A DNA stretch of 64,000 nucleotides from contig NC_092361.1 of the NCBI RefSeq assembly GCF_030848805.1, positions 14,435,444 to 14,499,443 of the forward strand, written 5' to 3'. The notes under the pieces are model-generated. The model searched no databases. It worked only from the letters and a program-made list of their open reading frames with translations, and was not told the origin of the DNA. Position 1 is the first letter of the stretch, and each line of letters opens with the position of its first letter. This stretch comes from Temnothorax longispinosus (lineage: Eukaryota > Arthropoda > Insecta > Hymenoptera > Formicidae). The position numbers and the translations under genes were made by a program. Of the stretch, positions 47,411 to 60,472 are shown one piece after another.

Positions 47411-48928
47411 TACCTTTGTCATGATACATACATGCGATGTTATTCGATTACGATAAAAGCGTACAATATAAGAGAGTAAGCTCGAAAAATGGTAGTGGAA
47501 TGATGTTAACATAGAGCAATTATTCGCTGCTGCTCGTCAAACCCCCTTGCTCCCGCGTTTTTTGTTTTTATCTTTAGGTTCGCGGCTGTCTGCAAGATGT
47601 GTCGATTGTAACTTCTTTGATAAAGACTGAGAACTCCGCAATGACTTCGATGATATCTCAACTATCAGCTACCTGCTACGTCGCACGATGACGATGACCT
47701 AAACGAGACCAAAAATAATATAATTCGTAAGATTTCACAGACCTAAGTTTTTGCGCTAGCTACAAAGTGCAATACAAAGTTGTACAAAGCCAAGTACCTT
47801 GTATCGGTGTAATCGTTGATTTTTAAGGACCCGACTCAATTTTATCTTTTTCACCCTGTATCGTAGCGCCGTTCAGCAACTCGGGGAGCTACTTTCGAAA
47901 ACTCGGAGCTAACAATTGCGGTGTACACATGGGCATTAACGTTATTTCGGTGTATGAGAGTAATGTCTCTCGGGAACGATAGGACTTTAGGATACAAGAG
48001 AGAGTCTCTCCGCTACGGAACAATCGGGCGAAAATTATTGTTACCGCAATCAACGACGGGAGAATTGTTTAGCGCGAAGCTCAAGAAGGATTTCCTCGCA
48101 GGTGCCCGCTAGGTCACGTACGGCTTGTCTCGGTCCTATATTTATGTAACAAAACAAAGGCATCTCTCGCGTATAACTCGAACAATGTATATTCTGAAGC
48201 TGCAAATAGAGCAAAGTGTCTCTTCCATGTACATATCTTTGGCATTTTCCTATATCCTGGGAAAACCGATTTATCCTAAAGAGAGTTGATAAGTAAGAGA
48301 GAGAGAGAGAGAGAATGAGATATTTTCGTGCTATAATACGGAATTACGATCCATCGAACTGGATTTCCTGAGATAAGATACACGCACATATGTATATGTA
48401 TGTCGCGAAACTTAATTGCAAGTTGACGTACCACATCGAACGCGTGTGGATTCCGTTCGCGAATCTGCCGGGCTTCATCGCTGTTGCGCTGCTCGTGTTT
48501 AGTCGCCCATTCCCCGTTCTTAGCGAGTAACGCCTGTTGAGAGAATTTTCTAAAAAACGGTCTACTCTTTTCACTCGTCCTAAACGTCTATCCGGCCTGA
48601 ACAGACCAAAGTTCCCCCGTTATTTCCCCCGTAGTGTCCGACTCGTCACCCCGATTTACTGCCAGCTCAGTGTTAACGACACACCACTTTGCTAAAACCG
48701 GCATAACGTGAAATCTGTAAACCAAGCATGAGAGCGTTCATGCACTGTGTGCCCAGATGAAATAAATTGAAATGATAAAGTTGACACTTGCCCAATGAGT
48801 CTCTTGTATTTCACCCGTTGTATCTTCCTTTTTTTTCAATATTATCTTTCCCGCCATCCCGTTTTTTCCGAAAAAGGATAAAAAGAAGTAAGCGTCATGT
48901 CAGTAATTAGGCTTATGTCATAAACTTT

Positions 48929-48934
48929 TTTATT
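48929..48934 (-). other. Candidate poly(A) signal of the SLC44A1-like gene
   Basis: AATAAA on the minus strand (TTTATT on plus), about 780 bp beyond the stop codon at 49716. If used, this transcript and that of Snrk end within about 170 bp of each other, tail to tail. Confidence 0.35.
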
Positions 48935-49715
48935 TGTGAGTTTTGTCCGTTGATAACGTACAATATAATATTAATCTCATACATATTTCGCTTCCAAAAT
49001 AGTACAGCTATATCATTAGTATCAGAGCAGTTATAATCTTATACGGCATATGTATCAAAATGAAAACTTTATCCGTCGTAGGCACTTTATAAAAAAAGAA
49101 ATATTTACAGTGACAGAGAACGGGTACAATCGTAACGATATAACTTTATAAACTTATACTCTAGAATCGGCGTCTTATAAATTAATTTGTTCCTTAATCA
49201 CTTCTGTCGAAGAGTTACACGTGTACGAAGAATACGCGTCGTAAGTTGAGGCTGTGAAATCAGCGTATTCGCAACAATTGTGGCGGGCGTCACATCTATC
49301 TCGGCTAAGTTTATGTAGAAAAGCTATTTTATCATATAAAAAAATATTTTTAGAAATAGGAACTTCGAAAATAGAATGATTCGTAACATTCCTCGTAATG
49401 TAGTCAGTCCGTCGGATTGATCGAAGCAATCGATTGTGCGCATTATCTTGCATCATTGATGTGGAACGACTTTGATAACTGTGTTGCATGTTCAGAAGAC
49501 AGCTTGTGCGTATGGGAAAAGAAGCTATTTCTGTTTCCTTTTCGCAATTTCACGATTATCTCCCGAAGATGTATACATTAAAAGAACATACAGTAACATT
49601 CTATCCTGCGTATGTTCTACACCGATCGTTACACTGGCCAAAAATTGAAAAATTTTCGAAACAATCCACAATGCATTCTTAAAAAAAAAAAAGGAAATCT
49701 AATGCTTAACGCTTG

Positions 49716-50877
49716 TTATGTGGCACCTTGTTGTTCCAGCTGCCTCAAAGCTTTCTTGCTGTTCTCCACAAATTCCTGAATAAGAGAACAAGATATTTTT
49801 CACAATTCTTTTTCTATGATTGTTAAGAAATAATAATATTAATGCGCCTATTACAGCTAATACGAACCATCAAACCGCGGCTCATGAAATAAGGTCGGTT
49901 GATGCCGTCATTTTTCTCGCAGTCCTCGCAGAAGCATATAAATATCGTGTCGATGATCATCTGTGACAAATTAATCATTTTTATAGAAATTATGTTATTT
50001 ATTTAATTCGAACGTATTCACTAGATTTCTTACTTTATATGTCACTCACCTCGTAGATGGATATGAAGCAATGCGCGACCAGGAATGCGATTATCCCCGC
50101 AAGAGTGATTGGTATCCAAGGATGATTGAGTCCTTCTTTCTTCTGCAAAGGGGTAAAACTAAAGTGCTTAGTAAAGCCCTTGAAATATAAAAATATGGTA
50201 AAATTAATTTACCTGTACCTGCATCAAATAAATCCCCGAAACAACCGTAAGAGTGACGACGAGGACTTTACCCAGAAACAATACGAAGTCACCGACGCTG
50301 TTAATCGCCGCTACTCGCAAAATGTTGCTGGACAAAACTTGGAACGCTTTCTTTCCGCCTGTGCAAAAGTTGCATCCGTATATGGCTGAAAAAGAACATC
50401 AGTTTTTTTAGTACATCGATCAATGAAAAAATTTTTTTTATTTTTTTTTTTTTTTTTTACAATTGTTATAGATCATATTATTCAAGAAACAGACTTTTAA
50501 TATTAATGAAGGATTCAAGATTGATGAAGGATACCTGTCTCAATGTAAGCATTCCTAGTGAGGAATTTTAGAGCACACTCGAAACACCAGAGACAACACT
50601 GGCAACACCATAGTATTCCTTTCACGAAAGCGTTGTCGTATTGTTTCAGATGATTTTGGACGAAGGAGATCATGGCTCTGATCACTCGAACAATGCCTAT
50701 TATCAAAGCTCCGAAAGCCACGGTCCCCATATGATATCTTATGAGATATCCGAAACCTTTCGCCACTGGTAAAGAAAGACGTCTTTTGTCCCTGTTAAAA
50801 TAGCAAAAGTGCATTACAGTGCATTTCCCCCTGTATAAAATTTATGCAATATAAAAGCATAATCTACATTGGACATC

Positions 50878-50935
<58 letters not shown>

Positions 50936-53900
50936 GCAGAAGACCATTAATAGGAAATTTAATAATACTTCATAAAAAATTTCCAAATACGTATGTTAGC
51001 AGATAGTATTTCGAGCACCATTAAAATTATCACAACTAAAAAATATTTATTTTATTTTTCTATACATAACTAGATATAACCGACTTTTAGCCGCGCTATT
51101 TGCTCTTCCATTTAATTTTTTATATATTTACTAAAAATCTCACCTCGTAAAGAACCATCGGGCAACAGCGCAAGCGACGACCATATGCTGGCAACCCAAA
51201 TAGAATTCACACGCCACGAAGAATAAAAACAGATTGTACCACCTTGTTGCCTAAATTAATTCCATTTGTTATATAAGACGCGGTCATTCCATTTATTATA
51301 TAAAGAGAAATATAACTTAATAAATAAATTAAAATAAATAATAAGTAATACGTGTATAATACAGAATAAATAAGTATTAACATTTTCGACTATCGATATT
51401 GGGCATATCTTATGCCTAATAACAATTTTTATGAATTTTATAATTTAAAAGCATAAACGCAAAATATATAAAATTCACAAAAATTATTATTAGGTACAAG
51501 ATCCCGTTCGATAACGGAAAATCTGAATATTTATTTGTTCTAAGAAACATAATCCTTATTACAGTCGATAAAGAAATATATGCTAACGTACAATGAGCAA
51601 TCCATCCTTCTTGAAACGAATGTGACCTTTCTTATTCAAATAAATGTCACCGGCACTCTCGATCCATAACATACAGTAGACCCACGCTACTACCGTGAAC
51701 CCGATCAGCAAATACGTCTAAAAACAGAGAATTTCCGTGTTCGCGAGACCAACTCGATATAAAATGAACCGGATTCGTATAATTGAAACGAGATATGCTC
51801 ACATAAATCGGCTGAAACAGCAATGCCGGCATCGAATACACGGCTTTACCCGCCTCCCGGAAAAGGTGCATGACCAGCTCGATTCTCTTTCTCATCACCA
51901 GAATCACCAGAAGCACGATGACCTGCGGCATGTATATGGATATATGTATTGTATATGTATATTCGCAAAATTTGCGCGAACGTAACGCCAGATATAGCAA
52001 TTTTCCTTACAGCAACGACCGACATAATAATAGCGTAGATCAAGTAAGGCTCCACGCTGGAATCCTCCGGGTCAATTTCACCCTTATCCGTGCTCTTCTT
52101 CTCGCGATACCACGCTAGCCTATGCATAAAAGATTAAGCTTGCCTCGCTAGATTTAAACAAATAATAGATAGATATTCTGGGAATTTTTAGATTGAAAAA
52201 TTTTTAAGACGTGATTTTCACTACATCGTTTTAATTTTTGAAAAGTTGAGATAATTCCCTTTACCAGAGATACGTTGTGCCGCCGATGCAAGCCAAAACT
52301 GCGCCGATCAATACGACATAAATGACATATTGTACCATATAGCGGAAGGCCACCAGGATACCGAGAGAAAGTGCTGAAAAATCGTCGGTCGCAATCAATC
52401 ACTCAAAGTCTCTGTTTTGTGTCGCTCAGAGATAGAAGCGATATAAGAATTTAACACCGAAATTTAATGCGCGAAAATCATATTCTCGATAAGATGAAAA
52501 AATTCTACTGTTAAAAAAATACTATTTAAAATTTTGCAGATTTCTGTATTGCGCAAATTGCTTGGAATATCAACTTGGAATATCAACTTTAATAAAATGC
52601 AAGAGATTTCATATACATATATAAAGAGAAATTATATCTATATATAGAGAGAGCGATAAATTGGAAGCTGTGAATGATACAATTCTAAAATATCATATGC
52701 TGTATTTTTTCTGGAATACCTACCCAAAGCTATGAGCAAAAGGTAAATCAATTCGAGCCATGCGATTCCCAGATCCGTAACTGCGTCCTGAAATAATGAT
52801 ACATTATCGAATACTTATTGATTACTTATTTGGACTAATTAAGGAGATACACCGCGCATATGTTACTTGCAGTTTTGTTTATTGATTTAATTAATTGATC
52901 TAAACTGATTTATTTTAGTCGGCGTATCATGTCGAAACATTATATAAAAATAAATAAGTTTTAAAAAAGAAATTTGATATAATTTGATTTGAGGCTTAAT
53001 TTAAAATATAATATCGGGTTATATATAAAATGTTCAAATTAAAAGACTATTTTCAAGTCATTTTTAAAATAAAGCTTGCCCGGATAAATGCACTGACACA
53101 TGACATTTCTTCCTAGAATGGATATATTATTTCTTATTTTTTATTCGATAATATCATAAAGATTAGATTTTTACTATGAGAAGAGGGAATAAGATAATGT
53201 GATATTCCCAGAAATTGGATTTTTTTAAATTAATGTAATCAGAAATATATACATATAACAGATATTAACAGAAAAAATAAAAATATCAAATCGTGCACAT
53301 ATTTTTAAACTCAAAACCGGTTTCTAGCAAAACAAAAGGCTGGAGATTTCTGCATAAGTGACAATCTCGAGAAATGGTCTCACAATCAATCACTTACATT
53401 GTAAAAGCTGTCCAAACGAAGGCCCCTTATTATAGAGTTAAGAGTTTCTGTCACCTTCTTGTGTATACAGCGATTCAGGAATAATCTTCTGCGAGACAGA
53501 GAAGCGAAAATTAACATTAGAGAAAACGATCAAGCTTGCATTTGGTGCATGAAACCTTCTGCGACGAGATGTAATGAGTCACAATTTTACTAACTTGTTT
53601 TCGTCCACTGTGCAATTTGCCACGCACCTACGTTGCTTTATCCCATTGGCTTCAATATCAATCTCAAGATACCTAATACACACAGAATATAAGTTGTCAA
53701 TAAAGGCAACAATCAATGCGATCAATTATTATATGACCTTTCACTATAATAGTGCAGCAAATATCAAATCAACGATTATACGTTTAATATTACTATATTA
53801 TTTATTTTTGAATATTTTATCCTTTTTGTTGTTCTTAAGCTGCATTTATTTTTTCAAATAGATCCTGCTATAGCGTAAACTTTGATTCTTATTTCATTAA

Positions 53901-54835
53901 TTTGCTGATAAATTTACTTAATTAATTAAATTTTTTTCTTAAGAAAATAAATTATGATTTTTTAGCATAAACCTCAGTTCTGATAGATCAGTTGTACGTT
54001 CAAATCGCGGAGAAATTTTATTTCCAATTAGTACAAATACTTCAGAGTGCACTCACGGTTTTCTGGTATGATCGGCACCCTTGCACGCGAATTTCGGGTC
54101 GCTTTCGTGCGAGGTTACGCGGCCGCAGACGTTTCCGCAATCATCGATTCCATTTATCACGCGGTAAATGTCACCTTTCTTCACCACATTCGTCATCATG
54201 AAGATCTGTACGCACAAATTGTAGAATGCTTAGCGAACATATTAGCGTTATGATATGGATGAAAAAGCAACATCACTTACGGAACCACCCGCCAAAACAA
54301 GTACGACGATTATAGCCAGAAAATCGGTGCATGATCGGTCCTTGACAAATATCTGATCCGAATAATTCGACGGCGAGCCTTGACTATCAGGTGTCTAAAA
54401 AAGAAAAATTAAAAACTGTAAATTTAAAAAACTGTTAAAATAAACACTGAAGTCGGCGATAAATATAATAGGATTTGTAAATAGATTTTATTCCATTTAC
54501 AAATAAGAATTTTAAGAATACAAGAGCTTATAAAGAAATGAAAGCGTACTGGTCAAAATATAGCCGCAAATCAATTCTTTGTCACGGAACAAAATCAGGT
54601 TGGACTGATTTAACGAATAAAAACTAGTCATGAGAATTAATTTAGGGAAGTTCGAGTTGCGTGTTTGAGAAACATAGACGTTTTATGCTTCTCAGTGGAT
54701 GCGTGACGTTCTTGTTATTTTTAACGAGCACTCTACATTCATAAATATATCCCTTTTTAACAAGCGTATAGAGAAAACGTTTACCGTGGGTTCCACTTTG
54801 GACGAAGGCTCGTCCGCACAACCGCAGCAACCCAT
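49716..54835 (-). CDS. SLC44A1: Choline transporter-like protein, SLC44A1/CTL1 type
   Basis: Multipass choline transporter. Sixteen exons (minus): 54835-54785, 54394-54281, 54205-54057, 53672-53583, 53488-53398, 52787-52724, 52373-52265, 52119-52011, 51922-51803, 51717-51592, 51250-51144, 50791-50535, 50385-50213, 50142-50050, 49960-49868, 49775-49716. GT-AG and phases agree; 601 aa. The start MGCCGCADEP matches the MGCC start of the family, a likely lipidation site. KDRSCTD precedes helix 1 (about 42-60), then a large extracellular loop (RVINGIDDCGNVCG, CVANC, FLNRC). C-terminal half: FQPIY, CEFYLGCQHM, FTRDKRRLSL, IRYHMGTVAFG, CCLWCFE, NAYIETAIYGCNFC, SVGDFVLFLGK, FLVAHCFISIYEM, ending LMEFVENSKKALR before TAA, all closer to SLC44A1 than to A2-A5. 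The exon 4 donor (GTGACT) is weak and the loop is about 50 residues shorter than in vertebrates, so a missed small exon is possible. Confidence 0.93.
50879..50934. repeat. (TA)28 microsatellite in an SLC44A1 intron
   Basis: Perfect 56-bp TA tract within the intron between exons 11 and 12 (51143-50792). Highly length-unstable sequence is expected here. Confidence 0.95.
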
Positions 54836-56310
54836 CTCTTGACTCGCCGGGGCGACTGGCTCCTCCAAACGTTCGTTCTCGTCTTCCTTCTGGTCGCCTC
54901 TCGACAAGTCTACCGCTTCCGAACTCGCGCCAGCTTCGAGAACAACAAGTTGGGAGATACCATTATCAATTTGCTACCGCTACGGCATTTTTATCGAATC
55001 CACGAAAATGATCAACATCGCGTAACACTGCTTGCAACACGTGCGATAAATACATGGCAGCGAGAACGACATATAATCTGAGCTTTTCGTGCGTGGTGCT
55101 CGTGATTTTATCAAGTTCCGATATATATTAAAATTAATACTTCAAGTTTTCAAGCTAAATTAAAAATAGCGTCGCGTAATATCTTTCCGAGACCTGTTGA
55201 AGCGAAGATACCGATCGTTCTATTGAGTCAAGATTCGGAGAAAATTGAAAGTGATATAAATTTTCAAAGTTTACGATTTATCTACAACATATCGAAGACT
55301 TACATAATTCTGAATGCAGTTTGACTTATGCATAAAATATGTTAAAATACACGATAATTTTGATGTGAATGCAATTCGATGGCGATCATTATTTTCCGGG
55401 ACACGTTCCTTGAACGAAACCTGGGTCACGTCGATATCGATCGATTAATACACCCGGGAAGTTGCATGCTTGGATACTGTTGTCGCAACGCTGATCAGAA
55501 TCACGCATCATCCATGGTAACACACGCGAAACATAATTACGATTGTTCAGAAGTAGAACTTCAGAAGATTGATTAAAGTACGTCGAATTTTCTAATGAAT
55601 TCGTGAGAGACGAATACTTTAACGATTAATTCTGATTAAATTATGAAATAATAAATAGAAATAATAAACAGAAATATGCGACACTTGAATGACATTTCTA
55701 ATGAGTACCACATTTCTATATTCCAAGCCAAATAGTTGACATTAATAGTATTATCTGTAATGGGCATCTTTACGAGCCATAAATTTATTAGTTACACATT
55801 ATATTACACGGACAGATATTCTGTAACGAAGTGACGTGTGAGATTTATTTAGCGCAAAACAGCTTTCGCTAATGCTAATAGAAAATCTATCACAATTACT
55901 AAAGATATACACACTGCGTAAAAGTCACACGAATATATATTGAGTGCAGTAGGTTAATGTTACTTCCGTGTTTCAGTCACGAAAGAAACACGAGAGAAGT
56001 TTTTTACCAGGCAACACGAAGGCGGAAGAGAAGCTTTAGTTACGGTGTTAGCGGCGTGGTGACACCGTTGAATGACAGTCGTGGATACGGCTATTGCCTC
56101 TCGAAGACATTACAATTACGTCATTACTTCCTGCCTTTGTTATAATCGCTAATCTATCTCGTTCGAAATACTTGAGGTGAAATCATCGAAGCACGCTATA
56201 ATACTTTTATTAAATGTGAGTTACCATATAAATCATGATTTGAAATATCTCAAATATATATTGGATTTATATGTTATATAATCATTTTAGATTATTTTTA
56301 CTTACATATA
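54836..56310 (-). promoter_or_regulatory. 5' flank of the SLC44A1-like gene
   Basis: The first 150 bases upstream of the ATG stay open in the MGCC frame without an ATG back to a TAG, and read as protein-like Glu-rich sequence; probably 5' UTR. Beyond about 54970 the DNA is AT-rich and shows no exon. No core promoter motif stands out. Confidence 0.4.
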
Positions 56311-56809
56311 CAGGGTGTTCCGGGTCAGGTCAATGAAACTTCAGGGTCTTACAGGAAATTGAATTTGTAACAAAAAAGTTCCTATAAACATGGGTTTAGA
56401 AATGCTTTGTTAAAAAGTTATAGCTAGTAAACTTCGAAAAATCACGTTTCATGATTTTTAAAAATAACTTCAGAACCATTCATTCATTTGAAAACACCTG
56501 TTACTAGAGACAACTTAATATACAGAATAACAGATGCATCCTCTTCAAATAAATTAACAAAGGGACACATTTGTACGATACAGTGAGTCAATATTGAGTA
56601 AATGCCAAAAATGCATTAATGAACAGGGCTATCATGTTGAATATATTTGATAATTTGGTTGAACATTATTTTTCTTTTACTTTTAATAAAATTGTTGTCC
56701 TTCTGAATAGTCTCATTAATGTAATCTTTATGTTTATAGGAACTTATTTTTGTTCTAAATTTAATTTCCTATAATACCTTGAAGGTTCATTGATCCTACA
56801 TGGAACACC
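56311..56809. mobile_element. Diverged TA-flanked MITE (about 499 bp)
   Basis: CAGGGTGTTCCGGGTCAGGT at 56311 aligns with the complement of the right end (GGTGTTCCATGTAGGATC), and further in AGTTCCTATAAACAT pairs with ATGTTTATAGGAACT. TA precedes the left end (56309-56310) and follows the right (56810-56811). The terminal repeats have diverged, so this is an old copy, and there is no coding sequence. Confidence 0.6.
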
Positions 56810-56934
56810 TATTATACGTATATAATATATTTACTATAAAAAGGCATATATATGTCAGATATATTCAGTTTATTTTATTATTCTGAGAAGAAGAGTTAGG
56901 CAGTGGGTTAGTAACTCTGTTATTCTTATAAAAA

Positions 56935-57295
56935 TTAACCCGTTGAGGTCACATGGGGTCCAGTGGACCCCAGGCTTTTTTTTTATTTTTTTCTTAAAAG
57001 TATACTATTTTGAGAGTAAAACGCACAAAGTTTTTTTACTCTATCTCAAAAAATTTTGATGAATATTTTTGTGAAAAAAGTCAAATTTCTCGAAAAAAAA
57101 ATTTTTTTCTCGCGTTTTTTCAACATAAAAAAATTTTTTAAATTATTGGATTATCAAGAGGAAGTCATAAATTAATTCCAGTTCAAGGTTTGAGTCGATA
57201 CATCAAAAAGAACGCAAATGGAAACTGTTGTGGGGTCCATTGGACCCCATGTGACCTCTACGTTATTTTTAGGAGGTGTGACCTCAACGGGTTAA
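56935..57295. mobile_element. piggyBac-type MITE with TTAA duplications
   Basis: TTAA at 56935-56938 and 57292-57295 bound perfect inverted ends: CCCGTTGAGGTCACA on the left and TGTGACCTCAACGGG on the right. A second palindromic motif, GGGGTCCA(G/T)TGGACCCC, lies just inside each end. The interior (353 bp between TTAA copies) is A/T-rich with long T and A runs and no transposase. CCC-starting repeats plus TTAA target duplication are diagnostic of the piggyBac superfamily. Confidence 0.85.
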
Positions 57296-57418
57296 AATGC
57301 TATGAAATCTTCAAAGAACCGAAGATGACCAAGGCTCAACTTGTGGCTGTTTGGATGAAGAAGAATATATAGATAAAATAAATATATATGAATGTTAAGA
57401 TATAAAATTAATATAATG

Positions 57419-57803
57419 TATATCTGTACCTTAGAAACAAAGAATCATATTTTCATTAATATAAATTTAGAGAAAACAGGGTTTAAAGTTTTAAATAGAG
57501 AAATGGTATATTTCTTTAGGTATAAAATAAAAATACTAATATAATTTATCGAATTTTTAATTAAGTAATTTAACTGCCATGTTTAATAGTATAACTGTCA
57601 ATAACACGCTGTACCTGACCAACATTTTACCTCTAAAGTTTCCAATACGACTTTCTAAACATCGTGTCTTAAGAACTTAGTAATAATGGACATAAGATCC
57701 TTTGCCATTATACAATTTAAGCTCCTGGTAAATTGGAAAAAGTATTAACTCCATTCTGACAAAAACTGGAAACACGATTCTTTTCCTCTAAGGTACAGAT
57801 ATA
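57419..57803. mobile_element. Inverted-repeat element (about 385 bp)
   Basis: TATATCTGTACCTTAGAAAC at 57419 pairs with CTCTAAGGTACAGATATA near 57786-57803, and AAAGAATCAT pairs with CGATTCTTTT. The interior is AT-rich and weakly symmetrical. MITE-like; flanks too AT-rich to define a duplication. Confidence 0.5.
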
Positions 57804-60472
57804 TACTATATCAATTTATTATTCTTTCCGCAAAAGATTTATTAATTCTTTTGTGCCGATTTTTTATTGCCTTTATGTCCTCTACTACTTCATATAACAA
57901 TCGCGTGAAAGTTTCATCCCGCTATGGCTATATCGTTGAATTAATAATCGCCGACAAGATGCCATGCATCAATCAAAAATCGACGCGACCGAAATTAAAC
58001 TTTAATCCGGGCCGCGATAATCAAATTGCCCTCTCCCGCGCGTGTGTGTGTGTGTGTGTGTGTACCGTGTCGCAGGAAATACTCGTTAGAACGTAGACGT
58101 AAGACGGATTAATGTTTCCCCGACCCGGTCGATAGCGAATAAGTCAGCGCATCGCTCTGTGCAAAACATACTGTCCGTAAACTTCGTTCGCGCGAATTAA
58201 ACACGATAACGTCTAATCGTCACAAACAACACCACAATGTATGTTTCGCAATGCGATTAATCAACGGTTGATTATCCCTATCGCAATGATAAATTCATTT
58301 TACGTAAAAATTATATCGCGTAATTGTAAAAGTGTATAATTATTTTCTATTATTTTACAATATTCTCAAATTTCTGTTGCGTGTACGCAACATAAGATGA
58401 ATGTTTTTCCGTGCGAATGTGCGTATGGTGCGGTGACTCTGCTAGCCCGGCTATTCTGAATTCCGGAATAACTTTTTCCGAGAAAACGCGCGGGCTGGTT
58501 CATCGGCTACCGCATCGCTTCTTGCGCGCGGCGGCCCGTAAGTGCAAGCTGTAAATGTTTACAGTGCAAATCAGCGTAATCCGGTATGGGACACATTTCG
58601 GGTTTGCAGCCTCGGACGCTCTTCTATTTGACTTAGGTTTAACCAGGGGATTTCAGCTAATATTAGTACGCGCAGCTTGTCGCGCGTATTACATATACGG
58701 TTTGCCAACAGTATACCCGCTATCTTACGCGTCTCTCAATGGAATTACGCTGTGTGTGTGTGTGCGTGTGTGCGCGCACTCGCGAGAGACTACGGTAATC
58801 AAAGAGCACACCGATAAAGGTAATCTCGCCGCCGCGCCGTTAGCCGTCGGCATCGCAAATTATTTTCGCGCTGGTGGCCTGCCAGGGCCCTGGGTTCTAT
58901 TTTCGCGTATCCAAAGGCATCGCCTGTAGATTTCAACGGAGTTCCCGTAAAGTTATGAAAGACGTATTTCTCGGAAAACTTACGGGCATCAAGCGGCGGT
59001 ATACCCTTTCAATGAAACTTGAGTGAAAAGACGCTCGAGAGAGAGTTCTATACGCATTCCGTGGAAAAATTCCGAGGCACAAAGTTGCGGATTTTTCTTG
59101 CGGATCAACCGGCGGCGCGGCGCTTCTTACCGGCCGGTGAGCTGGATACATAATCTCGTCTGCTCCGCCAGCACGAGTAACACCGTGGGACGAAAGATGC
59201 ATGCGAGAGTAAAAGGGAGAGAGAGAGAGAGGGGCTTAAAAACCTTACATCGAACACAAACATATATCGCATCGTCAGTATCGTCACAAATCTTTCGCAC
59301 GCTCGCGATGAAAATCGCACGGAACAATGGGAAAAATAACTAAACGACGAGTTAGAACGATCCTTGTGCTAATTATACACTCGAGGAATTAAGAAGAATC
59401 GTGAGTCACGCTTAGACACGTCCGTGAACACGGTATAACGTCACAACACACTCACACCACACACATAATAATTACACGTTTTGTTCCATCTATTATTATT
59501 ATTATTTGATATCACATCTATCTCTGCGTGTCACTAAAATAATTATTTAGTTAACACCATTTATCAAATAATTATATCAAGTTCATGAAAAATAATGAAG
59601 CTTGCGTTGATAAATTTAGTTCACATTATGAATTAATTCTTCAGTCTACAACGTCTACACCAATAATCGTTATCGCACCTTCTCTCGTTGGATTGGATCA
59701 ACCGTCACAAAAGAAACCGGCTACAATCGACGCGCTCGGTCCACATGGAATGAAGGCGTCCCTTATACTTGTGCACAATTCGTCCCGCTCAGCTCCGCCC
59801 CCTCTCCAGCCTCGGTTCCTCTCCGATGACAAACTTACCGAACGATATCATTACATAACCAAGTCTAACGATAATCATAATAATGCATTATCTGGCAACG
59901 TCGCTATTGAAACACTGATAATTCGACTTGGAGATATCCACGAGTTGCATCTCTGTAATATTCTTGAAATGTTCCGTACACTCGACGTTACGTGGCCTTG
60001 TCTTCGCGTTCGAAACTAGGCATCACCAAATCGTACGTGCAAAAAATTTTGCGTAAGATCAAGAAACACATAAGAAGGTCGTACACAGTCTTAAATTCAC
60101 TGAAGAAAGGAAGAATAGCTTCGAATTGTTTAAGCAACGGGTGATGATGGACGAATATTGAGGTGGAACGCACTCGAAATGTTCAAACTCGGATATAAAT
60201 TTCAGAATAAAAGAATACCTAGACTCTCCGAGTTTCCATGGACCAAGGGAACATCTGGACGAGACCTTTCGCGAGAAATACCGAACAGAACCGAAAAGGC
60301 CCGATTTTCCCTTGCGGCCCCGCTTTGTTCCTCATCTCGTCACTCATCCCTGTCCGAATTGACAAAGCATTCCAGGTATATTTTTAGCTTCTAATATCTG
60401 GGGACTTAGACTTGTGGTCTCCGAAGTTTAATATATTATTATTAAAACTGTGCGTAAGAGAGAGCTCAATAT
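57804..60472. other. Intergenic with GC-rich patch and microsatellite, no gene seen
   Basis: Contains (GT)11 at 58042-58063, a short GT/GC tract near 58750-58780, a CpG-rich patch about 58430-59340 and a GA tract near 59217-59232. The 144-codon open frame at 59585-60019 has no family resemblance and I do not call it a gene. The CpG patch may be a promoter of a gene beyond the window or of a noncoding RNA. Confidence 0.45.

Larger units (their letters stand above)
45067..48766 (+). other. Snrk 3' UTR and flank; poly(A) signal candidate 48761-48766
   Basis: No coding exon is seen after the Snrk stop. AATAAA at 48761-48766 is a plausible distal cleavage signal, followed by a T-rich stretch; ATTAAA near 45735 is a proximal alternative. 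The interval contains a triplet-rich tract (45756-45960), a MITE (47037-47410) and a (GA)9 tract (48297-48314). How much of it is transcribed is unknown. Confidence 0.4.

Noticed and set aside
57190..57372. 60-codon frame ending EPKMTKAQLVAVWMKKNI
   Set aside because: It runs across the right end of the TTAA MITE, so its first part is element sequence. The remainder is too short to support as a gene or transposase remnant.
59585..60019. 144-codon plus-strand frame
   Set aside because: No recognisable domain and no splice or promoter context; could be chance. Not called.
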